From Bdellovibrionia bacterium (GTDB lineage: Bacteria; Bdellovibrionota; Bdellovibrionia; Bdellovibrionales; JAGQZY01), in assembly GCA_030427805.1 (NCBI GenBank), contig JAUICP010000001.1:186001-250000 (forward strand): DNA of 64,000 nt, in the 5' to 3' direction. This document shows, piece by piece, positions 43,379 through 52,474 of this stretch. Made by a program: the position numbers and the translations under genes. Positions within the stretch are counted from its first letter, which is position 1. Each line of letters starts with the position of its first letter. Below the pieces are notes generated by a model, which did no database searches, had not been told where the DNA came from, and saw only the letters and a program-made list of their open reading frames with translations.

Positions 43379-45028
43379 CTAGAGGCTCAATTCATTGGTT
43401 GCCGGTGAAATAACATCGAGCAAGTTGTTAAATGTCGATGCCACCTGTACCGCTACGGTGGTGCCTTCTTTGCTTTCTACCTTCTTTATCTCTCCATTGG
43501 GTTTATAAGAAACCCTAATGCTTCCTAAATTCGGTCGTGTGATAATGGAGGGTTTACCAAATCGTTCTTCGTATTTAATTCTAACCTCTTTTTTCGCCTG
43601 ATCAATGATGGCGGCAATTCGCCCACGAATATCATATTTCAGACGCACCTTTTGGCCTTCAGTATTTTCGGCGAGAATAAGATTGGCCTTTTTGTCGTAC
43701 TTAAATTTAGTGACCATCTTTTTTGAGACCTTACCTTTATTGTTGTAAACCTCAGTGGTGACCTCAGAGACTTTCTTATATTTATTTCGGTACTTAAAAT
43801 AAAGTGCTGAGAAGCGAGTTGCCTTGGTCTTTACGAGGCCGTTGGCATAGTAACTAAAGGTTGTCGTCTGTCCATTTTTTCTGATAGAGACTGGCTTACC
43901 AAAGACTTCGTGGTAAACAACATCGAGAGATTCTTTTTTGTTTTTAGTAGCTACGCGAGCGAGATACTTACGACCATCTTTTCGCTTTTTATGCCAGAAT
44001 TCATGCTCGGCTTGGTTGACGACCTTCCCCTTACACTTTTTAACGGCCTTTGATGTGTAGTGGTTCTTAGGGTCATCCGAGGACGGCAGATAGCTGTAGC
44101 TTTCTGTACATCCATTTCGATCTTTAAAGCTCATAACCCAATCTCTTTTTTGATCATAGGTGAGGGCTTTAAAGGTTTTGTCTGGATAGGCAATCTTAGT
44201 GAGATTGTGTACAGAATCATAATCGTAGCCGTAGACGTTGCCCCAGGCATTGCGCACCTTGATCAAATCTTCTGATTTAAAGCGGTATTGGACTTTCAAA
44301 TTATTCGGACCGCTAATAGATTTAACTTTTTTATTGGGGAAGAACTCGAAGCTTAAGCGTCGACCCTTGTCGTCTACAACCTGAGTGATCACTCCGCCGG
44401 CGTAGTTGATCTGAATAAAATTACGATTCTTATCGTAAATAGCAATTAAGCGGCCTTTAGTATCAAAGCGCTGCATAGTATTGTCGGGTAAATATCGATC
44501 GTAGTGCTTTCCTTTGAAATCAATTCTTTCTACTTCGCGTCCGTTGGCGTAGTAAACCGCACCCGTCGTATTTTTCTTTAGAGAGATGCCTACATCTTTG
44601 GCCCAAATTGATCTCAATTCTGTGTCTTCGATGAGTTGTCCCCGCAGCGTGCTGAGGTATTTAGAGGATGCACTGGGGTTTTTCTTTTTAACTCTAGAAA
44701 TAATATCATCAACTGTTTTACTCACGGTATCCGTATCGAAGCTCTGTGGATAGTAGATGATTTTCATACCACCACCACACTCGGTAAGTTCTAAGTTTCC
44801 TTCGGCAGTGGTTTCGAGCTCCGTTTCGAAGTCAGAACACCAACCGAAGCCAAAAATACCGTTAAACAAAGACCTACTATTATAGGTTCTTTGAATTCTT
44901 AAATCAAAGCCAGAGCCCGGAACGATTAAATCCAGCCAGGTATCTGCATAGTTGGCATTTTTCATATCAACAACTGCGGAAGCAGTAGATGAGATGATAA
45001 AAATGATAAAAACTAAAAAACGCCGCAT
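43379..45028 (-). CDS. secreted RHS/YD-repeat protein of the Tad operon
   Basis: 549 residues. Signal peptide of 18 residues. N-terminal DUF6531-like module (LDLIVPGSGFDLRIQRTYNSRSLFNGIFGFGWCS) and about a dozen YD-type repeats (RFDTKGRLIAIYDKNRN, YDSVHNLTKIAYPD, FKYDKKANLILAENTEGQ, YDIRGRIAAIIDQ). No RHS core with a toxin tail follows; the end is short, so this is not a polymorphic toxin. Its place between TadB and a small secreted protein fits Bd0109 of the hit locus. Probably a periplasmic or surface pilus accessory. Confidence 0.75.
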   Translation of the reverse strand: MRRFLVFIIFIISSTASAVVDMKNANYADTWLDLIVPGSGFDLRIQRTYNSRSLFNGIFGFGWCSDFETELETTAEGNLELTECGGGMKIIYYPQSFDTDTVSKTVDDIISRVKKKNPSASSKYLSTLRGQLIEDTELRSIWAKDVGISLKKNTTGAVYYANGREVERIDFKGKHYDRYLPDNTMQRFDTKGRLIAIYDKNRNFIQINYAGGVITQVVDDKGRRLSFEFFPNKKVKSISGPNNLKVQYRFKSEDLIKVRNAWGNVYGYDYDSVHNLTKIAYPDKTFKALTYDQKRDWVMSFKDRNGCTESYSYLPSSDDPKNHYTSKAVKKCKGKVVNQAEHEFWHKKRKDGRKYLARVATKNKKESLDVVYHEVFGKPVSIRKNGQTTTFSYYANGLVKTKATRFSALYFKYRNKYKKVSEVTTEVYNNKGKVSKKMVTKFKYDKKANLILAENTEGQKVRLKYDIRGRIAAIIDQAKKEVRIKYEERFGKPSIITRPNLGSIRVSYKPNGEIKKVESKEGTTVAVQVASTFNNLLDVISPATNELSL

Positions 45029-45047
45029 TGACTCTCCTCTAAAGAGC

Positions 45048-45917
45048 TTAAACCTGTATCTTTATAATTTTACGCATTAATAGGCCTCCAGTCACCTGAA
45101 GACCAAGCATTATCATTAAAGCTAGCCATCCTAAGGGCTTTGTAAAAAGTGGAAGAACAAAGTTAGGGTCCACTACATAAAATACAATTAATAATAGAAA
45201 CGGGACTAAAGTAATAATCACAGCTTGAGTAACACCCTGGGCAGTGAGTGCCTCAATCTTTTTCTCGATCTTTTGTCGTTCTCTAACGGTGTATTGAATG
45301 GTCTGAAAGGTTTCAGCCATATTACCACCAGTTTCTTTTAAAATATTTACAGAGGTAACGAACATTTGAACATCGGCTCGTGGAATGCGCTCGCCCAAAT
45401 CCGACAGGGCTTCTTCGACGGTGCGTCCAAGCTGGACCTCAGAGAGTACTAGGCGAAACTCCTGTGAAATGGGAGCAGACATATTAGCTACGACCCTCTC
45501 CATACTCTGTGTGATACTAAGCCCAGACCGAATTCCGTTTGCCATAATAGTCATGGCATCGACCATCTGATTAGTAAAGGCATCACAGCGTTTTTCGTAA
45601 AGACCGTTAACAATGTGTTTGGGTATGGTCCAACCGAGGACCGTAATTACGCAAAAAACCGGAATGCTAAACCAAAGATTTGGCCAAAATAAAAAGAAGA
45701 AGAGCGCGCCAAAACCAAAACTAGTTAAGAGTAAGGCCCAAGTAATTTTTTTGCGCTCAATCTTTACGAACATGAGATCGAGCTTATTAATAATTTCCTC
45801 TCGAGATCCCAAGCTTTTTTCTGAAAGCCAATGAATCAAACGATCTGCATTTAAATAAGCAATCGTAAATATGGCGATTCCTAGAAGTGGAAAGACGACA
45901 AACTCACTTGAAAACAC
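45048..45917 (-). CDS. tadB: Tad pilus inner-membrane platform protein TadB
   Basis: 289 residues, GTG start sharing one base with the previous stop. T2SS-F domain: QMVDAMTIMANGIRSGLSITQSMERV and LSDLGERIPRADVQMFVTSVNILKETGGNMAETF, with membrane helices near the start (about 57-90) and end (about 225-285). It anchors the ATPase and pilus subunits in the inner membrane. Only one F-domain protein is seen; a TadC is absent from the window. Confidence 0.9.
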   Translation of the reverse strand: MFSSEFVVFPLLGIAIFTIAYLNADRLIHWLSEKSLGSREEIINKLDLMFVKIERKKITWALLLTSFGFGALFFFLFWPNLWFSIPVFCVITVLGWTIPKHIVNGLYEKRCDAFTNQMVDAMTIMANGIRSGLSITQSMERVVANMSAPISQEFRLVLSEVQLGRTVEEALSDLGERIPRADVQMFVTSVNILKETGGNMAETFQTIQYTVRERQKIEKKIEALTAQGVTQAVIITLVPFLLLIVFYVVDPNFVLPLFTKPLGWLALMIMLGLQVTGGLLMRKIIKIQV

Positions 45918-48196
45918 TATTGACCTCCCGCTTTCTTAACCGACTGTTGAGGTTTTTGCGCGTTAGGAGCGGCATTTGGCTTCTGTCCTGTGGCGGGTCT
46001 TCTCGGCACTCCGGGGCCAGGTCGTTTTTTAACCTGTTGCTGAGGAGCTTGTTTTTCATTTGAAAAAAGAGTTTTGGGAATAATAATCCCTTTGGCCTCA
46101 AATTTTTCAATGAACTTGGGAATAAGACCCGTGGCCTGAAACTCTCCAATAATTTTTCTATTTTTATCAAAGCCTTTTTCAACAAAGCGAAAGACTTCTT
46201 GTAGGGTGACTGTCTCGCCCTGCATGCCTTGAACTTCGGTAATACTTAAAAGGCGTCGACTACCGTCTGAGAGCCGTGAAATCTGCACAATGAGATCCAC
46301 AGCACTCGCAATTTGTTCTTTAATAGCATATTCGGGAAGACTGACACCTGCTTGCATACATAGGTTAATGAGTCGACCAATACACTCCCTCGGATTGTTA
46401 GAGTGAACTGTCGTCATGGATCCGTCATGACCCGTGTTCATAGCCGCCAACATATCAAGGGCAGCCCCATCTCGACACTCTCCAACAACAATTCGATCAG
46501 GTCGCATACGAAGGCTGTTTTTAATTAAGTCCCTAATAGACACCGCACCAGTTCCCTCCATGTTGGCAGGTCTGGTTTCGAGCCGAACGACGTGTTCCTG
46601 TCGCAACTGTAATTCTGCCGCATCCTCGACGGTAATAACCCGTTCGGAAGAGGGAATAAATGAGCTTAAACAGTTAAGAAGAGTCGTTTTACCAGAGCCT
46701 GTACCACCGGAGATAACGACATTGAGTCCGTTTTCGCAACAGATTCTCATGAAGTCCATCATCGATTTAGAGGCCGAGTTATATTGAAGATATTGTTCGA
46801 CTCCGAACTCATCTTTTCTAAATTTACGAATAGTCAGTGCGGGCCCATCGATTGAAAGGGGCTCAATAATAGCATTCACCCTTGATCCATCAACAAGACG
46901 AGCATCCACATAGGGTGTTTTCTCATCGATTCGTCGACCAAGAGGCGTCACAATCCGTTCAATGACGTTTCTGAGTTGAACGTTTGAAGTAAATTTAATC
47001 TTACTTAAATTAATGCGACCACTTTTTTCATAAAATATTTTTTCGTGACCGTTGACCATGATTTCCGAAACGGCATCATCAGCTAAAAGGTCTTCGAGGG
47101 GTCCAAGACCGAGGGCCTCGTCCAAAATTTCTTGGATAACCTGTCGCCTTTCAGAGGCTTGCATTCCGGGCGATTCTGAATCCACGATTTTTGATATCTG
47201 CATTCGAACGTCATTTCGAAGCTTTTCTTCCATAGAGGGATCGTTTTTAGCTTTGGTTATATCGTCATTTTTAAGGTTCATGGCCTTAATGAGTTGCTTA
47301 TGTGTCACTAACTTCAACTGAGTTCGCGCATCGATTTCTTTAACAGCGCCGAAGATATTATTACCTGAATTATTACTAGGCGTTGCGCTAGAACTGCTCT
47401 CATCTTTTTTAAGTTTCTTTGGTTTTTTAAGTTGCTTTGATCTTTGGAGAATTCCACCGGAGAGCTTTCGCACGACCTCGTGATGACCTGCAGCTATCGG
47501 TGTTTTTTGTGCGGCAATAACCAGGGGTATAGAGCGCTGCAAACAGGCGCCAGCGGTATTGTCATCCTGAGGGATCACTCCAACCACTTCTTTTTTCATG
47601 TTTTGGCCGATAGCCTGAGGCGAGAGACCTTGGTTGTTCGCTCGATTAACAACAACCTTAATCATTTCCCCGGGAATAAGTGCACCCATTAGCTTGTTAG
47701 TCATTTTCACCGATTGTGTGACGGCTAGTACCTCAGGGGTGGTGACCATCAATACAATGTCGGCTTTTTCGAGAAATTCCATTTGTATATCGCCGGCCTT
47801 ACAGCCGAGATCGATGACAATGTATTTATAGATATTCGACAGGGCATCGAGTGTTTTACTCAGTAGTCCAGTGTTCAATGTGAATTTTTCTACAGGGCTC
47901 TTAACAGCCGCTAAAAAGTGAAGCGGAATTTGTTGATGTTTAGAAACTACAGAATTAATCGTTTGGGCGTTGATTGTGCCTGTGAATTTTGTCGCTTCAT
48001 CCAAAGTTTTTGGATTCTTAAAGCCTGTAATGATATTTTGATCACCACAACTATCAGAGTCACCGTCAATGAGTAGGGTGGGTGACCTTAGTTCAATAGC
48101 AGTAGCGAAGGCGAGGTTCGCCGCAAAAACGGATTTTCCGACTCCGCCCTTACCACCTATTACGCAGATTATTGAACAATTTGGATTTAATGCCAC
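45917..48196 (-). CDS. tadA: TadZ-TadA fusion: ParA-like localisation domain plus pilus ATPase
   Basis: 759 residues, GTG start. Residues 1-260 are a MinD/ParA-type domain with GGKGGVGKS and IVIDLG (TadZ/CpaE-like). After a Ser/Lys linker (about 255-290), residues 300-700 are a CpaF/TadA secretion ATPase: EIMVNG, SGGTGSGKTTLLN, VEDAAELQL, the Asp-box RPDRIVVGECRDGAALDML and the His-box MTTVHSNNP. A Pro/Gln/Lys-rich tail ends it. In most bacteria these are separate genes. Powers Flp pilus assembly and probably localises it. Confidence 0.93.
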   Translation of the reverse strand: MALNPNCSIICVIGGKGGVGKSVFAANLAFATAIELRSPTLLIDGDSDSCGDQNIITGFKNPKTLDEATKFTGTINAQTINSVVSKHQQIPLHFLAAVKSPVEKFTLNTGLLSKTLDALSNIYKYIVIDLGCKAGDIQMEFLEKADIVLMVTTPEVLAVTQSVKMTNKLMGALIPGEMIKVVVNRANNQGLSPQAIGQNMKKEVVGVIPQDDNTAGACLQRSIPLVIAAQKTPIAAGHHEVVRKLSGGILQRSKQLKKPKKLKKDESSSSATPSNNSGNNIFGAVKEIDARTQLKLVTHKQLIKAMNLKNDDITKAKNDPSMEEKLRNDVRMQISKIVDSESPGMQASERRQVIQEILDEALGLGPLEDLLADDAVSEIMVNGHEKIFYEKSGRINLSKIKFTSNVQLRNVIERIVTPLGRRIDEKTPYVDARLVDGSRVNAIIEPLSIDGPALTIRKFRKDEFGVEQYLQYNSASKSMMDFMRICCENGLNVVISGGTGSGKTTLLNCLSSFIPSSERVITVEDAAELQLRQEHVVRLETRPANMEGTGAVSIRDLIKNSLRMRPDRIVVGECRDGAALDMLAAMNTGHDGSMTTVHSNNPRECIGRLINLCMQAGVSLPEYAIKEQIASAVDLIVQISRLSDGSRRLLSITEVQGMQGETVTLQEVFRFVEKGFDKNRKIIGEFQATGLIPKFIEKFEAKGIIIPKTLFSNEKQAPQQQVKKRPGPGVPRRPATGQKPNAAPNAQKPQQSVKKAGGQ

Positions 48197-48217
48197 ACTC
48201 TCGCCCTGTTAAATTCC

Positions 48218-49720
48218 CTAGTCTCTTAACCTAAACTTCCTCTTAATTTTTTCAGATCCAGCACTCGCTGAAGACTTAATTATTGGAGTAATAAAAACCA
48301 CAAATTGAGTCTGATTTCTCTGAAATGCTTTCGAGGCGTATAGAGAGATCAAGGGGTTTGAACTTACATTTTTAGGCAATCTATTGAAATCAGTCGTCGA
48401 AGTATTCGATACCAATCCACCAATAGCTGCGCTTTGTCCACTTCTCACAGTAATTACTGTGTTCACTTTGTTTTCTGACACCAATGGACCGGCGTTAGAA
48501 ATACCTAATAAGCTTTTTACTGAAAAATCAGTCGTTAACTGAATACTATCTGAACGCGGGTTAACTATTTGTGGAGTCACGGTAGAAGTAATACCAGTGG
48601 TCTCGAAGTTAGTACCCGCCTGTCCATTCGAACCAATAATCGAATAAGGGACCTTAACTGTTGATCGGATGTCTCCTTTTTGCCCATCTTGTACAATCAT
48701 ACTTGAAGACTGAAGCACGCGGGCATGCCCATGGGATTTAGCCCAATTCAACTTTGGCAAAAGATTCGAAACGATACCAGTGATTGTTGAAATAACTCCA
48801 CCAGGTGATCTCGAGTCATTAGAAAATTGAATTTCGGTATTATCCTGAATGTCAGGTGTCCATTGAAACCGAAAAGCACGTTCATAATCTTTTTTGAGCT
48901 CAACATAATGCACTACCAATTGAATCGTCTTACCTGGTGGTGCTGCAGGGGCCGGCTTAATCGTAATAAGATTAATTACGGCATCGACCTTACGCTTTTT
49001 GAGAACGCCCTCTGCTTCGGCGCTCTCAACGACAATGTCTGGAACATAGGTTTTAGCGATGATTTCAGCTCGATCCCGAGCGTTCTTATCAGACACTGAT
49101 CCTTCTAGGATAAACTTGTCGTTAACAGCGCGTACGTTGACCTCAGGGTTATTGATATCTCTTTCAATAAATTCGGCTATTTTCTTTTGAGCGAGTGGGC
49201 TCAGTTCGACAAGAGTATCAGCTAAGTCACCAAATTGTTTTATAACCGCGTATATCCGGTTCATATCTTTAGGAAGCAATACTTTACCGTCGACGACAAC
49301 TTTGTTGTTTACGATCTTAATTGTAATCCCGTCGATATCACTCAGGAGAGCTCGCATCTCGCGAACAACTTTTGTTAGATTAGACTTCTTAACGTCAAGT
49401 CGTATTTCGTAGATTTTTTGTTGGTTTTTATCTTTTACTATTAGTGTTGCGACACCGACTTTTCGTGGAGTGATACGCAAGACATTCATTTTTTTTGCAA
49501 CGGATAGCCTAATTACATTTCTAAAGTCGCCACCAAAATTAACTCCTGGAGGAATGTACTCCAACTTCTCATCGTGGGAGATACCGATGTATAAAGGTAT
49601 GAAGCGTTTTGCCTTTACCACGCGACTACGATCTGTTTCTCCCTGAGCCAATGCCGACTCAAAAGGAAAAAGAGCTAATAATAGGCAAAGTCCAATGCTT
49701 AAATTAATTAACTTCTTCAA
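48218..49720 (-). CDS. rcpA: Tad secretin RcpA/CpaC
   Basis: 500 residues, TTG start with AAGGGG upstream, overlapping rcpC by 17 nt. Signal peptide (about 1-25). N-terminal pilus-secretin domain with YIGISHDEKLEYIPPG, two BON-like repeats (about 140-235), and the secretin core with PYSIIGSNG, TSTVTPQIV and VRSGQSAAIGGLV. It forms the outer-membrane pore of the pilus machine. The end (KIKRKFRLRD) is basic and short. Confidence 0.92.
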   Translation of the reverse strand: MKKLINLSIGLCLLLALFPFESALAQGETDRSRVVKAKRFIPLYIGISHDEKLEYIPPGVNFGGDFRNVIRLSVAKKMNVLRITPRKVGVATLIVKDKNQQKIYEIRLDVKKSNLTKVVREMRALLSDIDGITIKIVNNKVVVDGKVLLPKDMNRIYAVIKQFGDLADTLVELSPLAQKKIAEFIERDINNPEVNVRAVNDKFILEGSVSDKNARDRAEIIAKTYVPDIVVESAEAEGVLKKRKVDAVINLITIKPAPAAPPGKTIQLVVHYVELKKDYERAFRFQWTPDIQDNTEIQFSNDSRSPGGVISTITGIVSNLLPKLNWAKSHGHARVLQSSSMIVQDGQKGDIRSTVKVPYSIIGSNGQAGTNFETTGITSTVTPQIVNPRSDSIQLTTDFSVKSLLGISNAGPLVSENKVNTVITVRSGQSAAIGGLVSNTSTTDFNRLPKNVSSNPLISLYASKAFQRNQTQFVVFITPIIKSSASAGSEKIKRKFRLRD

Positions 49721-50585
49721 AAGGACCCCTTCTCCTCGGTTTTCTAACCTTAGGTTTGGCTACCGGCTGCTTCGGCCTCACTATAGGCCTTGGAGCTACA
49801 GCTGGCTTTCGTCGCATACGTCCTAGAACATCGTTAATTGAAGCTGTCTTTAGTGGTTTGATAATTCGATCACTTGAATTTCTTAGAGTAATAAACAAAC
49901 CACCTGGTGTTGTGGATAATATATAAACTAATTCCTGAACCTCTTCGGGCTCGGCTTCTATGGTTAGATCGTTATAATTGACATCCATGCGCAAATTCTT
50001 AATGTTGATCTGCCCATCTTCTTCTTCGTCGTAGACAACGGGTATTTGGTTAGCGATTCGCTGTCCCGTAGCTAAAACAACAACATCTTGCATGAGAGTT
50101 CTTACTTCGCGCTTCTTGTTGGCGCCGGCACCAACATCGAGAGCAGCAACAATGTCTATGCGATCGCCTGGTTTGATGAGCTTAGAAACCCCTCTTACTG
50201 AATCAACCGGTATAGTGACCGCTCTTTTTCCGGGCGTCACCTCCATTGAAAGTCCAGTCAGGTTTCCAGGCTTAAGAAGCTTTGTTCCCAAAATTTGTTC
50301 ACCTTCTTCGATCGGTGCCGCTGCAAGCTTGCCAATAACTTCTTCTGGGTTCTGAATGGCTTTGGGCTCGATGAAATCAACGGGTCTTTCGATGACATCG
50401 ATATCAGAGTCCAAAATTGGCGCCATTTCTTTAATCGGCCTTTTAGCAACCACAACTTGTTCAGAAGATCCGTACTTTTTGTGTAGTTCGGCTCTTTGTT
50501 CCTGTGACCAGCTATAGAGTAAGAACACAGCAAAAATTCCTGTGATCAGTGATATCCATAATGTTCTAGATTCGTTTCCGTTCAT
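49704..50585 (-). CDS. rcpC: Tad pilus assembly protein RcpC/CpaB
   Basis: 293 residues. N-terminal membrane helix (about 8-26), then an SAF/antifreeze-like domain (VVVAKRPIKEMAPI, IGKLAAAPIEEGEQI) and the RcpC/CpaB domain (GKRAVTIPVDSVRGVSKLIKPGDRIDIV). A Pro/Arg/Lys-rich tail (about 255-290) may contact peptidoglycan or the secretin. Periplasmic assembly component, adjacent to rcpA as usual. Confidence 0.92.
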   Translation of the reverse strand: MNGNESRTLWISLITGIFAVFLLYSWSQEQRAELHKKYGSSEQVVVAKRPIKEMAPILDSDIDVIERPVDFIEPKAIQNPEEVIGKLAAAPIEEGEQILGTKLLKPGNLTGLSMEVTPGKRAVTIPVDSVRGVSKLIKPGDRIDIVAALDVGAGANKKREVRTLMQDVVVLATGQRIANQIPVVYDEEEDGQINIKNLRMDVNYNDLTIEAEPEEVQELVYILSTTPGGLFITLRNSSDRIIKPLKTASINDVLGRMRRKPAVAPRPIVRPKQPVAKPKVRKPRRRGPFEEVN

Positions 50586-50588
50586 ACC

Positions 50589-51074
50589 TTAATCCCCACA
50601 CTCTGCACTTAAGCAAATGCCATAGCTCACCATGATCCAGGCAGGACTCGTCGATGTTGTTCCGTTACGAGCACCCTCGCTGATATTGTAAATTTGATTG
50701 TTGTGAATGGTGGCATTGGTACGACCCTCATCCGCGACGGTCATCCCTATAGCAAGTTGGCGTTCAGTAGCAACCGATCCCTGTGCGTTTGATCCTGCTG
50801 CATTTATTCCATGAATTCTATTGTTCGAAGTAAAGTAATGGGTTGATCTACGAAATCGATTTTCTCTAAAAAAATGGAGATTGGATCTGTGTCTGAAGGT
50901 TTCGAAGGCGTAGGTTCGAGCGGCGATAGAATTTAGTATGCCGGTTTGGATAATTCCATAGAAACCAAACGCATGAGAGATAAGAACAAGAAAGCAAATA
51001 AGGAGAGGTATAGCTTCAAGAGTAGCCATTCCTTCTTCATTTTTATCAATGTTCAAATTTCTATTCTCATTCAT
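50589..51074 (-). CDS. TadE/TadF-like minor pilin
   Basis: 161 residues. Short charged leader, then NEEGMATLEAIPLLICFLVLISHAFGFYG: a prepilin-type hydrophobic helix with Glu at position 5 after the likely cleavage at Gly-Met. The mature part is Asn/Arg/Ser-rich, with a Cys pair at the end (GICLSAECGD). Three genes of this type are consecutive, probably forming a pseudopilin tip or priming complex. Confidence 0.75.
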   Translation of the reverse strand: MNENRNLNIDKNEEGMATLEAIPLLICFLVLISHAFGFYGIIQTGILNSIAARTYAFETFRHRSNLHFFRENRFRRSTHYFTSNNRIHGINAAGSNAQGSVATERQLAIGMTVADEGRTNATIHNNQIYNISEGARNGTTSTSPAWIMVSYGICLSAECGD

Positions 51075-51077
51075 ACT

Positions 51078-51683
51078 TTAACAACCATTATCAAAAATTA
51101 TTACTGCATTTTGGACCTGCCCCTGATTGTAGACACTGTCCAAATTTTTAATTGCATTAAATCTATTGTTATAAAACTCTTGGCGACACTCTTCTCGTGT
51201 CGGCTCACGCGCCAAGTAAGAAGCTAATGTCGCAGTAAAACTATCTTCTTCATCTGTCGTGACTCCAAAGAAGGGGATGCGCAATTCTAATATTTTCGCC
51301 GTGAAGTCGATTCGTGTTCCCCAAAAAGTGGCTGAGTCACCGTAGTTTTGTCGGGGATCAGTTGATTGTGGATAGAGATCATTGTGGTCTCCGATTTGAG
51401 GATCACCAATCTCGTACCATTCATTTTCAAAAAGCGGAGCAATAGCTGGGTTAGCAATCAGTTCACTATGTTTTGTTTGAGCCTCTTGAGTCTGTGAGTC
51501 CTGGGAGATGTGCCCGGCAAAGTAGTTCCTTGCAGAGGCATAACTGATGTATTGAACGACGTAGGAAACAGAAAGAGTGAGGCAAATTGTAAATAAGACC
51601 GCGATAAAGCCAAACACGAGCACAGAAGAGAATATGAAATCCAAGGTCAGGATTCCTGATTCATCTTCGTTTAAATGTTTCAC
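51078..51683 (-). CDS. TadE-like minor pilin, larger
   Basis: 201 residues, GTG start. Leader DESGILTLDFIFSSVLVFGFIAVLFTICLTL is a prepilin helix, with Asp in place of the usual Glu at position 5. The remaining 150 residues are acidic and aromatic, with two Cys near the end (EECRQE, DNGC) that may pair. Two nt separate... it precedes the previous entry by three bases, so one transcript. Assigned by position and helix type. Confidence 0.7.
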   Translation of the reverse strand: MKHLNEDESGILTLDFIFSSVLVFGFIAVLFTICLTLSVSYVVQYISYASARNYFAGHISQDSQTQEAQTKHSELIANPAIAPLFENEWYEIGDPQIGDHNDLYPQSTDPRQNYGDSATFWGTRIDFTAKILELRIPFFGVTTDEEDSFTATLASYLAREPTREECRQEFYNNRFNAIKNLDSVYNQGQVQNAVIIFDNGC

Positions 51684-51719
51684 AGCTTTTAAGGTTTTAA
51701 TTACAAACTCCTTTAAGCT

Positions 51720-51977
51720 TCACAAACTTTCACCAATGGGCGAACCATGGCGGTTAATTAAATTAGGGTGTTTGGTCTTAGAATCGTTGGGTGGCTCCCA
51801 AACACCATTCTCCATCATTCCGGCAATGTGATCCCATGGTCCCGAAACAATCTTTGCCACAAGTTTTTCGTCTTGGAAGTAATCAGAAACGATGATGGTC
51901 GCGCCAAAGAAGAGAACTAGAAACAAGACTGCTTCTAAAGTCATTTGCCCCTTCTCATTTCGAACCGATTGCATCAT
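51720..51977 (-). CDS. TadE-like short pseudopilin
   Basis: 85 residues from ATG 51977 (ATGATG overlaps the tadV stop). NEKGQMTLEAVLFLVLFFGATIIVSDYF is a prepilin leader and helix with Glu at +5. The mature part is only about 70 residues (KIVSGPWDHIAGMMENGVW). Processed presumably by the adjacent TadV. Confidence 0.75.
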   Translation of the reverse strand: MMQSVRNEKGQMTLEAVLFLVLFFGATIIVSDYFQDEKLVAKIVSGPWDHIAGMMENGVWEPPNDSKTKHPNLINRHGSPIGESL

Positions 51978-52474
51978 GCAACTACTCCAAACGAAACATA
52001 AGTAAACCAACCGAGAAGAAGGGCCACTGTATAAGGAATTTTGAGCACTCCTTCTCTATCTATCTTTTCGACATTTTTGCCGCGTAACTTTCTAAAAATA
52101 TTAAAAAAATTCCCCGAAATTACAGATTTTACAATTCCGAAGGCTGCTCCCCAAAATATCGACAGTACAAAGACCTGAAAGGCTGTATTCCAATCTGTAG
52201 CTAGACCAAAAGCCATATAAAGCTTCATGTCTCCAGCGCCAAAAAATCCAATGAGGACAAATGGAAGAAAACAAGCAAGAGCACAGAGCATTCCTAAAAG
52301 TGAATAGGGAAGAGCTGAAAAGCCCTTTACGACTAGTACAAAGACCAGGGCTACACTGAGGCAGGTTAGGAATAGCCAGTTGTGGACCTTCTGTGTACGA
52401 AGGTCATCGATCATTCCGGCTACTAAAATGAAGCTTGGTATAAAGTAGGCTAAGCCAATGGCCCAGGAACTCAT
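51974..52474 (-). CDS. tadV: prepilin peptidase TadV/CpaA
   Basis: 166 residues from ATG 52474 (ATGA overlap with the preceding gene). An aspartic membrane peptidase: first Asp pair in VAGMIDDLRTQKVHNW, second in IGFFGAGDMKLYMAFGL (GxGD). Five or six membrane helices and no N-methylase domain, as in TadV. Cleaves Flp and TadE-type leaders. Confidence 0.92.
   Translation of the reverse strand: MSSWAIGLAYFIPSFILVAGMIDDLRTQKVHNWLFLTCLSVALVFVLVVKGFSALPYSLLGMLCALACFLPFVLIGFFGAGDMKLYMAFGLATDWNTAFQVFVLSIFWGAAFGIVKSVISGNFFNIFRKLRGKNVEKIDREGVLKIPYTVALLLGWFTYVSFGVVA

Noticed and set aside
43379-45028. RHS polymorphic toxin with immunity gene
   Set aside because: There is no RHS core cleavage motif or C-terminal toxin domain, and the following small gene is secreted, unlike an immunity protein.
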